This document shows, one piece after another, positions 23,107 to 31,367 of a stretch of DNA of 32,107 nucleotides. Location of the stretch: positions 1 to 32,107 of the forward strand of contig DXAM01000044.1 in NCBI GenBank assembly GCA_019117025.1. The letters run 5' to 3'. Origin of the DNA: Candidatus Microbacterium stercoravium (GTDB taxonomy: Bacteria; Actinomycetota; Actinomycetes; Actinomycetales; Microbacteriaceae). The position numbers and the translations under genes are program-made. Position 1 is the first letter of the stretch. Each line of letters begins with the position of its first letter. Under the pieces are notes generated by a model that saw nothing but the letters and a program-made list of their open reading frames with translations, did not search any database and had not been told where the DNA came from.

Positions 23107-24355
23107 GAATGCTGCCGAACCTCTCTGCCGCGCGTCGGATGGCCGCGGACGATGCGAAGGCCTGTTCGGCCGTCTCACCGCGTTCGGCCGATGCCCACGC
23201 CTCCCGCATGCTGGCGACGCCGCCCGCAATGCCGTCGGGATGACCGTGGATGCCGCCTCCCGACAGCACGAGCATATCCGCGGTTCCCGTCGCGCGGAAC
23301 GTGGCGTGCGCGAGGCCCGCCCACTGGCCCGAGCTCAGCACGGGAACGGTGGGGGTGAGGCCGTGCAGCGGCGTTCGCACATCGGCGATCGCGTCGATCA
23401 CCTGCTCGTCCGACTCGTAGAACTTGTTGCTGATGCCGTTGGTGTGCAGATGGTCGGCGCCGGAGAGCCGCGCGAGCTTCTGCCACGCACGGAACGCGAT
23501 GCCCACCTGGTCGCTGCGCGCGATGGATCCGAGCATCGCGCGGTGCCCGTGGATCGGCACCTCCGCGTGGTTCCGCAGGAACTCCAGCCCCGACAGTCCC
23601 ACCATGTTGATGCAGGCCATGACGCAGGTGCCGCCGGCGGCGAGCACGAGGTCGTGGTTGCGCTCGAGGCGGTCGATGTCGTCGGTGATGTTGAAGGCAT
23701 ACATCGGCATCGTGCCGGTGCGGTCGGCATGTCGATGGAGCACGGGCATGATCGCCTTGACGCGCTCTTCGAGGGGAGAGTGAGGGCCGTTGCCCTGTAG
23801 CTCGTCGTCCTTGATGAAGTCGATGCCCGCCGCGGCGAGATCGGCGACGACCTCCGCCGTCTCCTGCGGCGTCAGGCCGATGCTGGGCTTGATGATGGTG
23901 CCGAGCATCGCCCCCTCGGTGCGCCCCGTGAGCCGGCGGGTGCCCTCGACGCCGAACGCGGGGCCGGCATACCGGTCGGCGAACTCACGAGGCAGATCGA
24001 GGTCGACCAGACGGATCGCGGCGAGCTCCTTGATCTCGAACAGGTTGCCGGCGACCGCCGCCAACAGATTGGGCAGCGACGGGCCGAAGTTGTCGAGCGG
24101 GAACTGCACGCGCACACGGGCCCGCTTGCGGTCGCGCGGGTCGCCGATGGTGCCCGGAAGCGGTGCGGATCCGCTCGGCGGAAGCTCTTCGATCTGCACG
24201 ACCTGTGCGGCGAAGCGCGCGCGGATGTCGTCGGACTCGCGCTCGACGCGCACGAAGGTGCCCGTCGACTGCTCGCCCGCGAGCACTTCCGCCGCCTGCT
24301 GCAGGGGCAGGGACGTCTCGATGATGTAGGTCGCGATGACCCGGCTGCTGCTCAT
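23099..24355 (-). CDS. RuBisCO-like protein (OiaX/OiaT-type candidate)
   Basis: A 418-residue RuBisCO large-subunit homologue. Residues matching the RuBisCO active site are Lys156 (GTIIKPSIGL; Lys175), Lys182-Asp184-Glu185 (FIKDDE; the carbamylated Lys201, Asp203, Glu204), His269 and His271 (IHGHRA; His292/294), Lys311 (loop-6 Lys334) and GGGIHGHPDG (the phosphate-binding GGG..GHP). It probably binds Mg2+ with a carbamylated lysine. A linked DUF1537 kinase and lack of any Calvin-cycle gene point to decarboxylation or transcarboxylation of 3-oxo-isoapionate 4-phosphate rather than CO2 fixation. ATG 24355 lies 8 bases after the GH127-like stop; the ribosome site is weak and an in-frame GTG slightly upstream is possible. 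Confidence 0.85.
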   Translation of the reverse strand: MSSSRVIATYIIETSLPLQQAAEVLAGEQSTGTFVRVERESDDIRARFAAQVVQIEELPPSGSAPLPGTIGDPRDRKRARVRVQFPLDNFGPSLPNLLAAVAGNLFEIKELAAIRLVDLDLPREFADRYAGPAFGVEGTRRLTGRTEGAMLGTIIKPSIGLTPQETAEVVADLAAAGIDFIKDDELQGNGPHSPLEERVKAIMPVLHRHADRTGTMPMYAFNITDDIDRLERNHDLVLAAGGTCVMACINMVGLSGLEFLRNHAEVPIHGHRAMLGSIARSDQVGIAFRAWQKLARLSGADHLHTNGISNKFYESDEQVIDAIADVRTPLHGLTPTVPVLSSGQWAGLAHATFRATGTADMLVLSGGGIHGHPDGIAGGVASMREAWASAERGETAEQAFASSAAIRRAAERFGSIRV

Positions 24356-24363
24356 GCGCGCGA

Positions 24364-26346
24364 TCACCACACCACCGGAAGCCACACGGACATCTCGCCC
24401 GGCCCGCGGTTGCCCCATGCGAAGTAGGGCACGAGCCGCGCCGGAGCCGTGCTCACCGCGTCATCCTCCAGATCGTCGTAGAGCGCGTCGGAGTCGGCGA
24501 TCGGCAGCACCTGCAGCTCGCCCTCGAGCGCCGTCACGCGCGTGCCGGCGATCTCGGTCGGCACCGGCGACAGAGCGGATCCGCGGCGCCACGCCGCCTG
24601 TTCGAGCAGCACGCCGTCCGGCACATCGGCGCTCTCCAGGCAGTACACGACGGGGCCCCGCTGCACCGCGATCTGTCCGGTCAGCTCTTCGGCGAGCCGG
24701 TGTCCGCGCAGCACGCGGACCGGCATCGGCAGGTCGAGCACGATCTCGTCGCCGGCCCGCCACTCGCGCTGCACCCGCGTGTAGGTGCCGGGATCCGTGA
24801 CCGCGACGCCCTCGCCGTTGATCGTGAGAGAGGTGCCCGACGACCAGCCGGGGATCCGCAGGTTGAGGGGCAGGGATCCCGTCGCAGCGGTGACCGTGAA
24901 CGCGATGCGGCCGCTCCACGGATAGTCGCTCTCCTCGCGGAGCGCGAGGCTCGCGCCGTCGCGCGAGACGGAGATCTCGCTCCCCCCGTACTGGTTGACG
25001 AACAGGCCGTCCGCCCCGATGGACGCGGCGCGGGTGTGGAAGCTCGCGAGGGTCCGGGCGATGTTCGGCGGGCAGCAGAAGCACGTCATGTACTCCTGGC
25101 GCAGGCGCTCGTCCGACGGCGGCGGCGACGGCACGACCGGCTGGCCCGTGTCGCCGGGGCGGCGCAGCTCGAAGGGCAGTCGGCGCACCTGACGCAGCGC
25201 GTTGGTGTAAAAGTAGGCGTCGCCCGAGAGGCTGATGCTGGCGAGCAGGGCGTTGTACGCGATGCGCTCGATCACATCGGCGTACTGCGCATCGCCTGTG
25301 AGGGCGAGCATCCGCTCGCTCCAGAAGATCATTCCGATGTTCGCGCACGACTCGGCGTGCGCCGTCGTGTTCGGCAGCTGATAGGCGCGGCCGTACGCCT
25401 GGTGCACGCGGCTGATCTCGCCCTGCCACGGGTGGCCGTCGGGCGATGCGCCGTCGTACAGGGCGCCGCAGCCGCCGGTGAGATACATCTTCGTGTCGAC
25501 GACATCGGTCCACAGGCGCTCGAGAACGGCGCGCAGCTCGGTGTCGCCGGTCTCGAGCACGAGGTCGGCGAGGCCCGCGTAGAGGTAGTTCGCGCGCACG
25601 GCGTGGCCGGCGACCGCGTACTGATCGCGCACGGTGATGCGGTCCTGGTTGTCGTCGCCGCCCTCGTCGAAGTCGTCGCGCACCCGCAGGAAGGTCTGCG
25701 CGAGTTCGAGGTAGCGGCGGTCGCGCGTCAGTCGGAACAGCTCCATGACCGCCATGTAGTGCGACGGGCAGATCGCGCTGCGCGCGAGCTCGAGCGGCTT
25801 GTCGTTCGCCAGGTGCTCGAGGAATCGCGCGGCGTTCTTGCCGATCGCGAGCAGTGATTCGCTTCCGGTCACCTCGTAGTGGCGCACGCCGGCGCTGATC
25901 AGGTGGCCGAGGTTGTAGGTCTCGAAGTTGAAGCGGTCGGCGAGCGCCGTCACGGCATCGCCGTTGCGCTCGGCGATCGTCGTGGGCGTGTGCACGTAAC
26001 CGTCGTCGCGCTGCACCCGCGAGATCATCCCGGCGAGATGCTCGATCCGGGCGGCGAGCTCATCGTTCGGATCTGTCTCGAGGCTGTCGATCGCAGCCTC
26101 CATCCACTTGTACATGTCGCCGTCCATGAACGGAGGGCCGATGTGCTGCCCCTCGCGCTCGCCGAGGGCGATCTGGAAGTTGCGGAGCCCGGGGCTGATC
26201 TCGGGGTCGCTGAGGCTCGCCCAGATCTGCGGAATCGTCACGTCGCGCGTGCGTTCGTGGATGCGGCCCCAGAAGCCGTTCGACCATTGAGCTTCGGCGG
26301 CGCTGAGGTGCGTCATCGGGGCTCTTTCGCGGGGTGCCGCTGTCAT
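24364..26346 (-). CDS. GH127-like (DUF1680) glycosidase, beta-L-arabinofuranosidase fold
   Basis: A 660-residue protein matching the GH127/DUF1680 family: an (alpha/alpha)6 barrel (about 20-440) followed by beta domains. The zinc and nucleophile site of HypBA1 is seen as Glu332 and Cys334 (HAESCAN) and Cys424-Cys425 (TCFCCPPN), with Cys424 as the likely nucleophile. The general acid/base glutamate, 16 residues before the zinc glutamate in HypBA1, is Gln316 here (VHQAYGR). There is no signal peptide, so it acts inside the cell. AAGGA precedes ATG 26346. It is the first gene of the operon with the RuBisCO-like protein and kinase. It probably removes a furanose sugar, perhaps beta-D-apiose, from imported glycosides; the sugar is inferred. 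Confidence 0.83.
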   Translation of the reverse strand: MTAAPRERAPMTHLSAAEAQWSNGFWGRIHERTRDVTIPQIWASLSDPEISPGLRNFQIALGEREGQHIGPPFMDGDMYKWMEAAIDSLETDPNDELAARIEHLAGMISRVQRDDGYVHTPTTIAERNGDAVTALADRFNFETYNLGHLISAGVRHYEVTGSESLLAIGKNAARFLEHLANDKPLELARSAICPSHYMAVMELFRLTRDRRYLELAQTFLRVRDDFDEGGDDNQDRITVRDQYAVAGHAVRANYLYAGLADLVLETGDTELRAVLERLWTDVVDTKMYLTGGCGALYDGASPDGHPWQGEISRVHQAYGRAYQLPNTTAHAESCANIGMIFWSERMLALTGDAQYADVIERIAYNALLASISLSGDAYFYTNALRQVRRLPFELRRPGDTGQPVVPSPPPSDERLRQEYMTCFCCPPNIARTLASFHTRAASIGADGLFVNQYGGSEISVSRDGASLALREESDYPWSGRIAFTVTAATGSLPLNLRIPGWSSGTSLTINGEGVAVTDPGTYTRVQREWRAGDEIVLDLPMPVRVLRGHRLAEELTGQIAVQRGPVVYCLESADVPDGVLLEQAAWRRGSALSPVPTEIAGTRVTALEGELQVLPIADSDALYDDLEDDAVSTAPARLVPYFAWGNRGPGEMSVWLPVVW

Positions 26347-26393
26347 GGGGATCCTTCCGGAGAACGTCGTGTAATGTCGATTGAGTCACAGTT

Positions 26394-26406
26394 TGGATAA
26401 AAATTC
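26394..26406. promoter_or_regulatory. Predicted SorC-regulator operator in the divergent promoter
   Basis: On the minus strand this reads GAATTTTTATCCA and matches 11 of 13 bases with GAATCTTTATGCA in the SorC gene's own promoter (31369-31381). It is part of a loose inverted repeat (GTTTGGAT / ATTCAACC, 26391-26410). It lies in the 136-base gap between the GH127-like operon and the second import operon, just upstream of the predicted -35 of the latter, so one bound regulator could act on both. Confidence 0.55.
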
Positions 26407-26417
26407 AACCCCGAGTG

Positions 26418-26446
26418 TTGACGCGAACACGAATCTTTCCTACTGT
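26418..26446 (+). promoter_or_regulatory. Predicted promoter of the second sugar-import operon
   Basis: TTGACG (26418-26423), exactly 17 bases, then TACTGT (26441-26446) is a good housekeeping-sigma promoter in an AT-richer gap. The ATG lies 37 bases after the -10. The predicted regulator site is centred about 20 bases upstream of the -35. Confidence 0.6.
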
Positions 26447-26482
26447 TCTCGCGTACCCCGCACCACGTCAAGGAGGACGCTC

Positions 26483-27805
26483 ATGACCATCCGCAACTCA
26501 CGCAGACGCCTGGTTCTCACAGGCCTATCATTCGTCGCTGTCGCAGCTCTCGCCGGTTGCTCCGGAGGATCGAGCGACCCGTCCGGCGGCGCCGATGGTT
26601 CGAGCGACGAGCCTGGCTCGTTCACGGTGCTCACCGCGAACGAGAACCAGGCGCTCGAGGATCAGCTCACCGCACTCGCCGAGGGGGCATGCTCGGAAGA
26701 GAACGAGGCGATGCCGCTCGAGCACCAGAAGACGGCGCAGGCCGACACGGTGCAGAAGGTCACGCAGCTCGCGAGCCAGGGAGCGCTGCCGCAGCACTTC
26801 ATCGCGGGCACCGACATGGTGCGGCCGGACGGCGACCTCGGCTCGGGCGGACTCGTCGCCGACTACGAAGAAGTGCTGGGCGATGCGTTCGACAACATCC
26901 TCCCCGCGGCTGCATCGACCGTGGAAAACGTCTACGGCGGCATGGTCTCGTTGCCGTACCAGTACAACCTCGAGGGCATTTGGTACAACAAGCAGATGTT
27001 CTCGGAGGCCGGGGTCGACGAGCCCCAGACCTTCCAGGAGCTGCTCGACGCCAGCGCGGCCCTCGAAGAGGCGGGTTATCAGCCCCTCACGACGGCGGGC
27101 GCTGACGGCTGGCCGATGACGCGGCTCATGGGCATGTACATCTTCCGCAACGTGGGCCCGGATGCGATGCAGAAGATCGCCGACGGTGAGGCGAAGCTCA
27201 CGGATCCCGAGTACCTCGCGGGCGCCGAAGCGCTCAAGCAGCTCGCCGACGAGGGTTACTTCGGCGACGGGTTCTCGACCATGGACTCGGGCACGTCGGC
27301 CGCGGCCTTCCTCACGGGCAAGGCGGCGATGAAGTACGACGGTTCGTGGCTGCTGAGCAACATCAATGACCCCGAGCAGAACGAGATCGGCGAAGAGAAC
27401 GTCGGCTTCATGCCCTTCCCCGCTGTCGAAGGCGGTGCCGGTGACATCAACCAGTGGGCCGCGAACGCCGGCGCCGCGATGTCGGCGAACGCCGAGACCA
27501 TGGGGCCGAACACGACGGCCTGGTTCGAGTGCATCGCAGAGAACTACGGCGCGCAGGCGCTCAACACGGCGGGCATCGTCTCCGGCTTCGCGATCAACGA
27601 TGAGGTGACGGACGTGCCTGCTGCGACCGCCGTCGTGCAGGAGAAGGTCGAGGGCATCGACGAGACGGTGCTCTGGTTCGAGGCATTGTTCGACGCCAAG
27701 TCGAACTCGCTCGCTTCGACGAACGCGAGCCTGCTCGTGACTGATCAGATGAGCGCCGAGGACTACATGGCCGAACTCCAGGCGAGCATCGAGGCGTCGC
27801 TCTAA
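26483..27805 (+). CDS. ABC transporter sugar-binding lipoprotein, CUT1 family (system 2)
   Basis: A 440-residue family 1 solute-binding protein. A basic start and hydrophobic stretch lead to the lipobox ALAGC (Cys26) and a Ser/Gly/Asp-rich linker, so it is a lipoprotein on the outer face of the membrane. AGGAGGA lies before ATG 26483; open frame upstream of it is spurious. It is clearly paralogous to the protein at 5062 throughout the C-terminal two thirds, and both keep a cysteine pair (Cys70 and Cys350 here). The ligand-facing N-terminal lobe differs. CUT1 binding proteins normally take oligosaccharides or glycosides rather than free pentoses. Divergence from the GH127-like operon suggests that this system delivers that enzyme's substrate. 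Confidence 0.9.
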   Translation: MTIRNSRRRLVLTGLSFVAVAALAGCSGGSSDPSGGADGSSDEPGSFTVLTANENQALEDQLTALAEGACSEENEAMPLEHQKTAQADTVQKVTQLASQGALPQHFIAGTDMVRPDGDLGSGGLVADYEEVLGDAFDNILPAAASTVENVYGGMVSLPYQYNLEGIWYNKQMFSEAGVDEPQTFQELLDASAALEEAGYQPLTTAGADGWPMTRLMGMYIFRNVGPDAMQKIADGEAKLTDPEYLAGAEALKQLADEGYFGDGFSTMDSGTSAAAFLTGKAAMKYDGSWLLSNINDPEQNEIGEENVGFMPFPAVEGGAGDINQWAANAGAAMSANAETMGPNTTAWFECIAENYGAQALNTAGIVSGFAINDEVTDVPAATAVVQEKVEGIDETVLWFEALFDAKSNSLASTNASLLVTDQMSAEDYMAELQASIEASL

Positions 27806-27816
27806 ACCCCCACATC

Positions 27817-27846
27817 GCCCGGCCCTCCGATCGAGGAGGGCCGGGC
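27817..27846 (+). terminator. Intercistronic hairpin after binding-protein gene 2
   Basis: A perfect 12-bp stem (27817-27828 with 27835-27846) and a 6-base loop lie 11 bases after the binding-protein stop and 22 before the next ATG. No T-run. It occupies the same operon position as the hairpin in system 1 although the sequence differs, and probably tunes binding-protein versus permease levels. Confidence 0.65.
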
Positions 27847-27868
27847 CACGACACGGAAGGTGCGGTAG

Positions 27869-28750
27869 ATGTCGCGTGTCTTCGGGGATCGCAAGACGGT
27901 CCTCATCCTGCTCGTGCCCGTGCTCGCGGTGTACGGCCTGCTCAAGGTCGTGCCGGTGCTCTGGTCGCTCGGCCTCTCGTTCTTCGAGGGAAACACGCTG
28001 CGCGGGTTCGAGTTCGTCGGCTTCGACAACTTCACGACCTTCTTCACCGATGGCCCCGCGCTCCATGCGCTGTGGGTGACGGTGTACTTCGCGGTCGTGA
28101 TGACGGCCGCTCAGGTGGTGATGGGATACCTGCTCGCCCTGATGTACGTGTTCGTGCTGCGCAAGGGCTCGGCGTTCCTCCGCACCGCGGTGTTCTTCCC
28201 GATGGTGCTGCCGACCGTCGCCGTGGCGATGCTGTTCAAGAGCTTCGTCGCCGTCGGCGACAACCAGGGCCCCGTCAACGATGTCATCAACCTCTTCGGC
28301 GGCGACAGCGTCGAGTTCCTTGCGACGACGTCGGGCACGATGACCGTCGCGATCCTGATGACGCTGTGGACCTCGATGGGCTTCTACGCGGTGCTGCTGT
28401 ACACGGGGCTGCTCGACATTCCCGACGAGGTCATCGAATCGGCGCGCATCGATGGCGCGAGCGGGCTGCGGCTCGTGCGTCACATCGTGCTGCCGCTGTC
28501 GGCGCCGATCCTGCTGTCGTCGATCATCTTCAGCTTCAACTCGACGCTCAAGGTGTTCGACAGCCTGCTCGCGCTGAACAACGGCGGACCCGGTACCTCG
28601 ACCTCGCCACTCACGCTGTACATGTATCGCACCGCTTTCGAGTACGCCGAGTACGGCTACGGCTCGACGATCGCTCTCGTGCTCACCCTGCTCTGCCTGG
28701 TGTTTACGGTGACCGTATTCCGGTCGTCGGCGAAGCGGACGGAGGACTGA
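27869..28750 (+). CDS. ABC transporter permease, CUT1 MalF type (system 2)
   Basis: A 293-residue membrane protein with about six hydrophobic segments, the first beginning VLILLVPVLAVYGLL. The EAA loop is DEVIESARIDGASG at about residues 186-210, ending IVLPL, at the same position as in the system 1 permease (6410). FEFVGFDNF is also shared, confirming common descent of the two transporters. GGAAGG lies before ATG 27869. It should pair with the next gene product to import the ligand bound by the 26483 lipoprotein, powered by an ATPase not encoded here. Confidence 0.9.
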   Translation: MSRVFGDRKTVLILLVPVLAVYGLLKVVPVLWSLGLSFFEGNTLRGFEFVGFDNFTTFFTDGPALHALWVTVYFAVVMTAAQVVMGYLLALMYVFVLRKGSAFLRTAVFFPMVLPTVAVAMLFKSFVAVGDNQGPVNDVINLFGGDSVEFLATTSGTMTVAILMTLWTSMGFYAVLLYTGLLDIPDEVIESARIDGASGLRLVRHIVLPLSAPILLSSIIFSFNSTLKVFDSLLALNNGGPGTSTSPLTLYMYRTAFEYAEYGYGSTIALVLTLLCLVFTVTVFRSSAKRTED

Positions 28751-28751
28751 G

Positions 28752-29657
28752 ATGAGCGCTACCCAGAACCTGATTCAGGCCGAGCCCGTCTCGCGCAAAC
28801 TCCCGCGTCGGGCGGCGTCGCGGCGCGCCAAGCGAATCCTGCGCCGGATCCCGGTGTGGCTGTCGGTGACCGTGCTGCTGGTCGTCGTGCTGTACCCGAT
28901 GCTGTGGATGATCCTCGGATCGTTCAAAACGCAGGGCGAGTTCTTCGCGAACCCGACCTGGGCGCTGCCGGAGAGCCTCAACTTCGCGAACTACATCGAG
29001 GCGTTCACGCGAGGCAACATCGCGCTCAACTACCGCAACAGCCTCATCGTGACGATCCCCTCGGTCGTGCTCATCATCTTCCTCGGCGTCGCCGCCGGAT
29101 ACGCGCTCGAAGTCATGGTCTGGAAGGGCCGCCGACCGACGCTGCTGCTCATCATGGCGGGCATCATGGTGCCCGGACAGATGATCCTCGTGCCGCTGTT
29201 CACCGCGTACTTCAAGATCGGCATCACCGACAGCCTGCTGCCGATGATCCTCACCTACACAGCGATGGGCATTCCTCTCACGACGTTCCTCATGGCCGCC
29301 TATTTCCGCTCCGTGCCGCGCGAGCTGTTCGAGGCGGCGACGATGGACGGGTCGAGCCCGCTCCGATCGTTCTTCGTGATCGGGATTCCGATGATGAAGA
29401 ACGCCATGCTGACGATCGGCCTCGTGCAGTTCTTCAGCGTGTTCAACGATCTGCTCATCGCACTGACGTTCACGACGAGGCCCGACCTCGCGACGATCCA
29501 GGTCGGTCTGCTGAGCCTGTCCGACCAGTACGGTGGGACCAACTACGGTGCGCTGTTCGCAGCCGTGAGCATCAACATCGTGGCGCTGCTGATCGTGTTC
29601 ATCTTCCTCAATAAGAAGATCATGGCGGGCATGGCCGCCGGATCCGTGAAGGGATAG
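28752..29657 (+). CDS. ABC transporter permease, CUT1 MalG type (system 2)
   Basis: A 301-residue MalG-type permease. A basic N-terminus precedes the first membrane segment (WLSVTVLLVVVLYPMLWMIL). The EAA loop reads PRELFEAATMDGSS. It starts one base after the stop of the previous permease, with GGAGG upstream. It strongly resembles the 7300 permease, including the length and the C-terminal AAGSVKG/TAGAVKG ending. It forms the import channel of system 2 and is followed within a few bases by the racemase-family gene. Confidence 0.9.
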   Translation: MSATQNLIQAEPVSRKLPRRAASRRAKRILRRIPVWLSVTVLLVVVLYPMLWMILGSFKTQGEFFANPTWALPESLNFANYIEAFTRGNIALNYRNSLIVTIPSVVLIIFLGVAAGYALEVMVWKGRRPTLLLIMAGIMVPGQMILVPLFTAYFKIGITDSLLPMILTYTAMGIPLTTFLMAAYFRSVPRELFEAATMDGSSPLRSFFVIGIPMMKNAMLTIGLVQFFSVFNDLLIALTFTTRPDLATIQVGLLSLSDQYGGTNYGALFAAVSINIVALLIVFIFLNKKIMAGMAAGSVKG

Positions 29658-29662
29658 TGCCG

Positions 29663-30313
29663 ATGACGAAGATCGCGTTTCTGCATACCGGGGCCGTTGT
29701 GATCCCGCCGGTGATGGAGCTCGCCCGCGAGCTGCTGCCGGGGGCGACGCCCATCAACTACCTCGACGACCGCATCGTCGCCGACCTGCGCGACCCCGTG
29801 CTCGCCGAGTCGGTGCCGCAGCGGGTCGCGAACCTCGTCGAGAGCGCCAAGGCGGCCGGAGCCGATGCCGTGATGCTCACCTGCTCGTCGATCTCGCAGC
29901 TGGCCGCGCCCACAGCCGAGCGCGCCGGGATCGACGTGCTGCGGATCGATGAGGCGATGGCCGATGAGGCGGTCGCCGCGGGCGAGCGGATCGCCGTGGT
30001 CGCGACGCTGCCGACGACCTGTGAGCCGACGGCAGCGCTGATCCGCGAGCGCGCATCGCTCGCCGGAACGGATCCGCGGATCGAGGCCGTCGTGGTCGAC
30101 GGGGCGTTCGAGGCCGTGGCCGCGGGAGAGCGCGAGACCCACGATGCTCTCGTCGTCGCGGCGATCGAGCGGGCCGCCGAAGCGGTCGACGTCGTCGTGC
30201 TGGCGCAGGCCTCGATGGCGACCGCGGCCGAGAAGGCCGAGGTCGCTGTTCCCGTGCTCACGAGCCTGCGGCCCGGGATCACACGGCTCGCCGAGCGGTT
30301 CGCGCGCGGCTGA
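29663..30313 (+). CDS. Asp/Glu/hydantoin racemase-superfamily protein with a single active-site cysteine
   Basis: A 216-residue protein of the aspartate/glutamate racemase superfamily, starting KIAFLHTGAVV. The first catalytic cysteine is Cys74 in VMLTCSSIS. The second, usually in a GC(A/T) motif near residue 182, is replaced: VVVLAQASMA has Gln182. True racemases need both cysteines; single-cysteine relatives include decarboxylases and isomerases (for example arylmalonate decarboxylase, with its one cysteine at the other position). It may thus catalyse a decarboxylation or isomerisation. ATG 29663 has AAGGGA at 8 bases; a GTG at 29657 is less likely. It is last in the import operon, so it probably acts on the imported compound's metabolites. 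Confidence 0.8.
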   Translation: MTKIAFLHTGAVVIPPVMELARELLPGATPINYLDDRIVADLRDPVLAESVPQRVANLVESAKAAGADAVMLTCSSISQLAAPTAERAGIDVLRIDEAMADEAVAAGERIAVVATLPTTCEPTAALIRERASLAGTDPRIEAVVVDGAFEAVAAGERETHDALVVAAIERAAEAVDVVVLAQASMATAAEKAEVAVPVLTSLRPGITRLAERFARG

Positions 30314-30327
30314 CGCAGCGGTCCCGG

Positions 30328-31311
30328 TCAGAGGTGCTCGTCGCCGACGAGCACCTCTGCCGTGCGCACGTCGGTGATGAGCGTGGTGATCCATCCGCCC
30401 GCGAGAGCACCGCGGATCGCCGGGATCTTCCGGGGACCGCCGGCGAGGCCGACGCGGCGCGGGATGCGCATGATCGCCTCGGTCGGGATCGCGATGATGC
30501 GGTCGTCGAGGTCGCCCTCCACAAGAGATCCGTCGGCCCGGAAGATTCGGTGGCAGATGTCTCCTACGGCGCCGCTGTCGAGGAGCTGGCGGCGCTCTTC
30601 CGACGAGAACGCGTTGCCGCTCGACTCGAGCACGTCAGACGGCTCGATGCTGCCGATACCCATGATGGCGACCGAGAGCTCCTGCCAGTGGCGCGTGACC
30701 TCCTGCATCGAGACATCGCGCAGCAGGCTGTCGCGCATCGCGGTGTCGGCAACGATCCCCGGTGCCGACACGTAGACGGGATCCGCCCCGATCATCCGTG
30801 CCAGCTCGCCGAGGATGCGGTTCGAGTGGCTCTGTGCTTCTGGCGCCCCGAGGCCGCCGAGCAGCTGTATGACTTCCTTGGCGCCGCGCGGATTGAGCGG
30901 ACGCATGCGGTCGACCATCGCGAGGACCGTCTGGCTCCACGACGAGACGCCGACGCGATCGTTGCCCGAGAACGACGCCTCGAGGTAGCCGGCGGCGCCG
31001 GCGCCGATCGCTGCCAGCACGTCACCGTCGTCGGCATCGTCTTCGACATCGACGATCACGGCTTCTTTGAGGCCGAAACGCGCTTCGAGTTCGTCTTCGA
31101 GCTCGCCGTACACGCCCGGAGCGGAGCTCACGATCGTCCGGATGATGCCGGCCCTCTCCGCGCGCTTGAGCAAGCGGGAGACCTTCGCCTGCGAGATGCT
31201 CAGGGTGGCGGCGATCTCGGCCTGACGAATGCCGCGCTCGTGGTACATTCGCGCAATCTTCGTCATGAGGCGCGTCTGGCCGTCGGCCTGGGGAAACGAT
31301 GTCGGTGTCAC
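30328..31311 (-). CDS. SorC/DeoR-type sugar-responsive transcriptional regulator
   Basis: A 327-residue SorC-family regulator. Residues 27-61 hold the helix-turn-helix (GIRQAEIAATLSISQAKVSRLL), and the rest is the sugar-phosphate-binding domain (VGVSSWSQTV, VIQLLGGLG, VGDICHRIF, RRVGLAGGPRK). Such proteins sense phosphorylated sugars; examples are LsrR and EryD. The frame opens at a GTG at 31338, but GGAG lies 5 bases before the GTG at 31311, so that start is preferred. An inverted repeat before the gene, half of which recurs at 26394, suggests autoregulation plus control of the two divergent operons of region C. The effector may be the kinase product or a later phosphate; this is inference. 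Confidence 0.86.
   Translation of the reverse strand: MTPTSFPQADGQTRLMTKIARMYHERGIRQAEIAATLSISQAKVSRLLKRAERAGIIRTIVSSAPGVYGELEDELEARFGLKEAVIVDVEDDADDGDVLAAIGAGAAGYLEASFSGNDRVGVSSWSQTVLAMVDRMRPLNPRGAKEVIQLLGGLGAPEAQSHSNRILGELARMIGADPVYVSAPGIVADTAMRDSLLRDVSMQEVTRHWQELSVAIMGIGSIEPSDVLESSGNAFSSEERRQLLDSGAVGDICHRIFRADGSLVEGDLDDRIIAIPTEAIMRIPRRVGLAGGPRKIPAIRGALAGGWITTLITDVRTAEVLVGDEHL
30329..30359. terminator. Bidirectional hairpin inside the 3' end of the SorC gene
   Basis: A 14-bp perfect stem (30329-30342 with 30346-30359) with a 3-base loop, 15 bases after the racemase-family stop. It also encodes the last residues of the convergent SorC regulator (EVLVGDEHL), so one element ends both transcripts. 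Confidence 0.7.
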
Positions 31312-31367
31312 GCGAGCTCCATTGTCCGAGGTCCGCACCTGCGGCAGTGCGTGGGAAATCTCAGGGC

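Noticed and set aside
23099-24355. Carbon-fixing RuBisCO
   Set aside because: No phosphoribulokinase or small subunit is nearby, the N-terminal residues of true RuBisCO are not recognisable, and the gene is linked to an acid-sugar kinase.
26381-26482. TTG start extending the second binding protein upstream
   Set aside because: It would run through the predicted promoter and regulator site. ATG 26483 has a perfect AGGAGGA and begins a proper lipoprotein signal.
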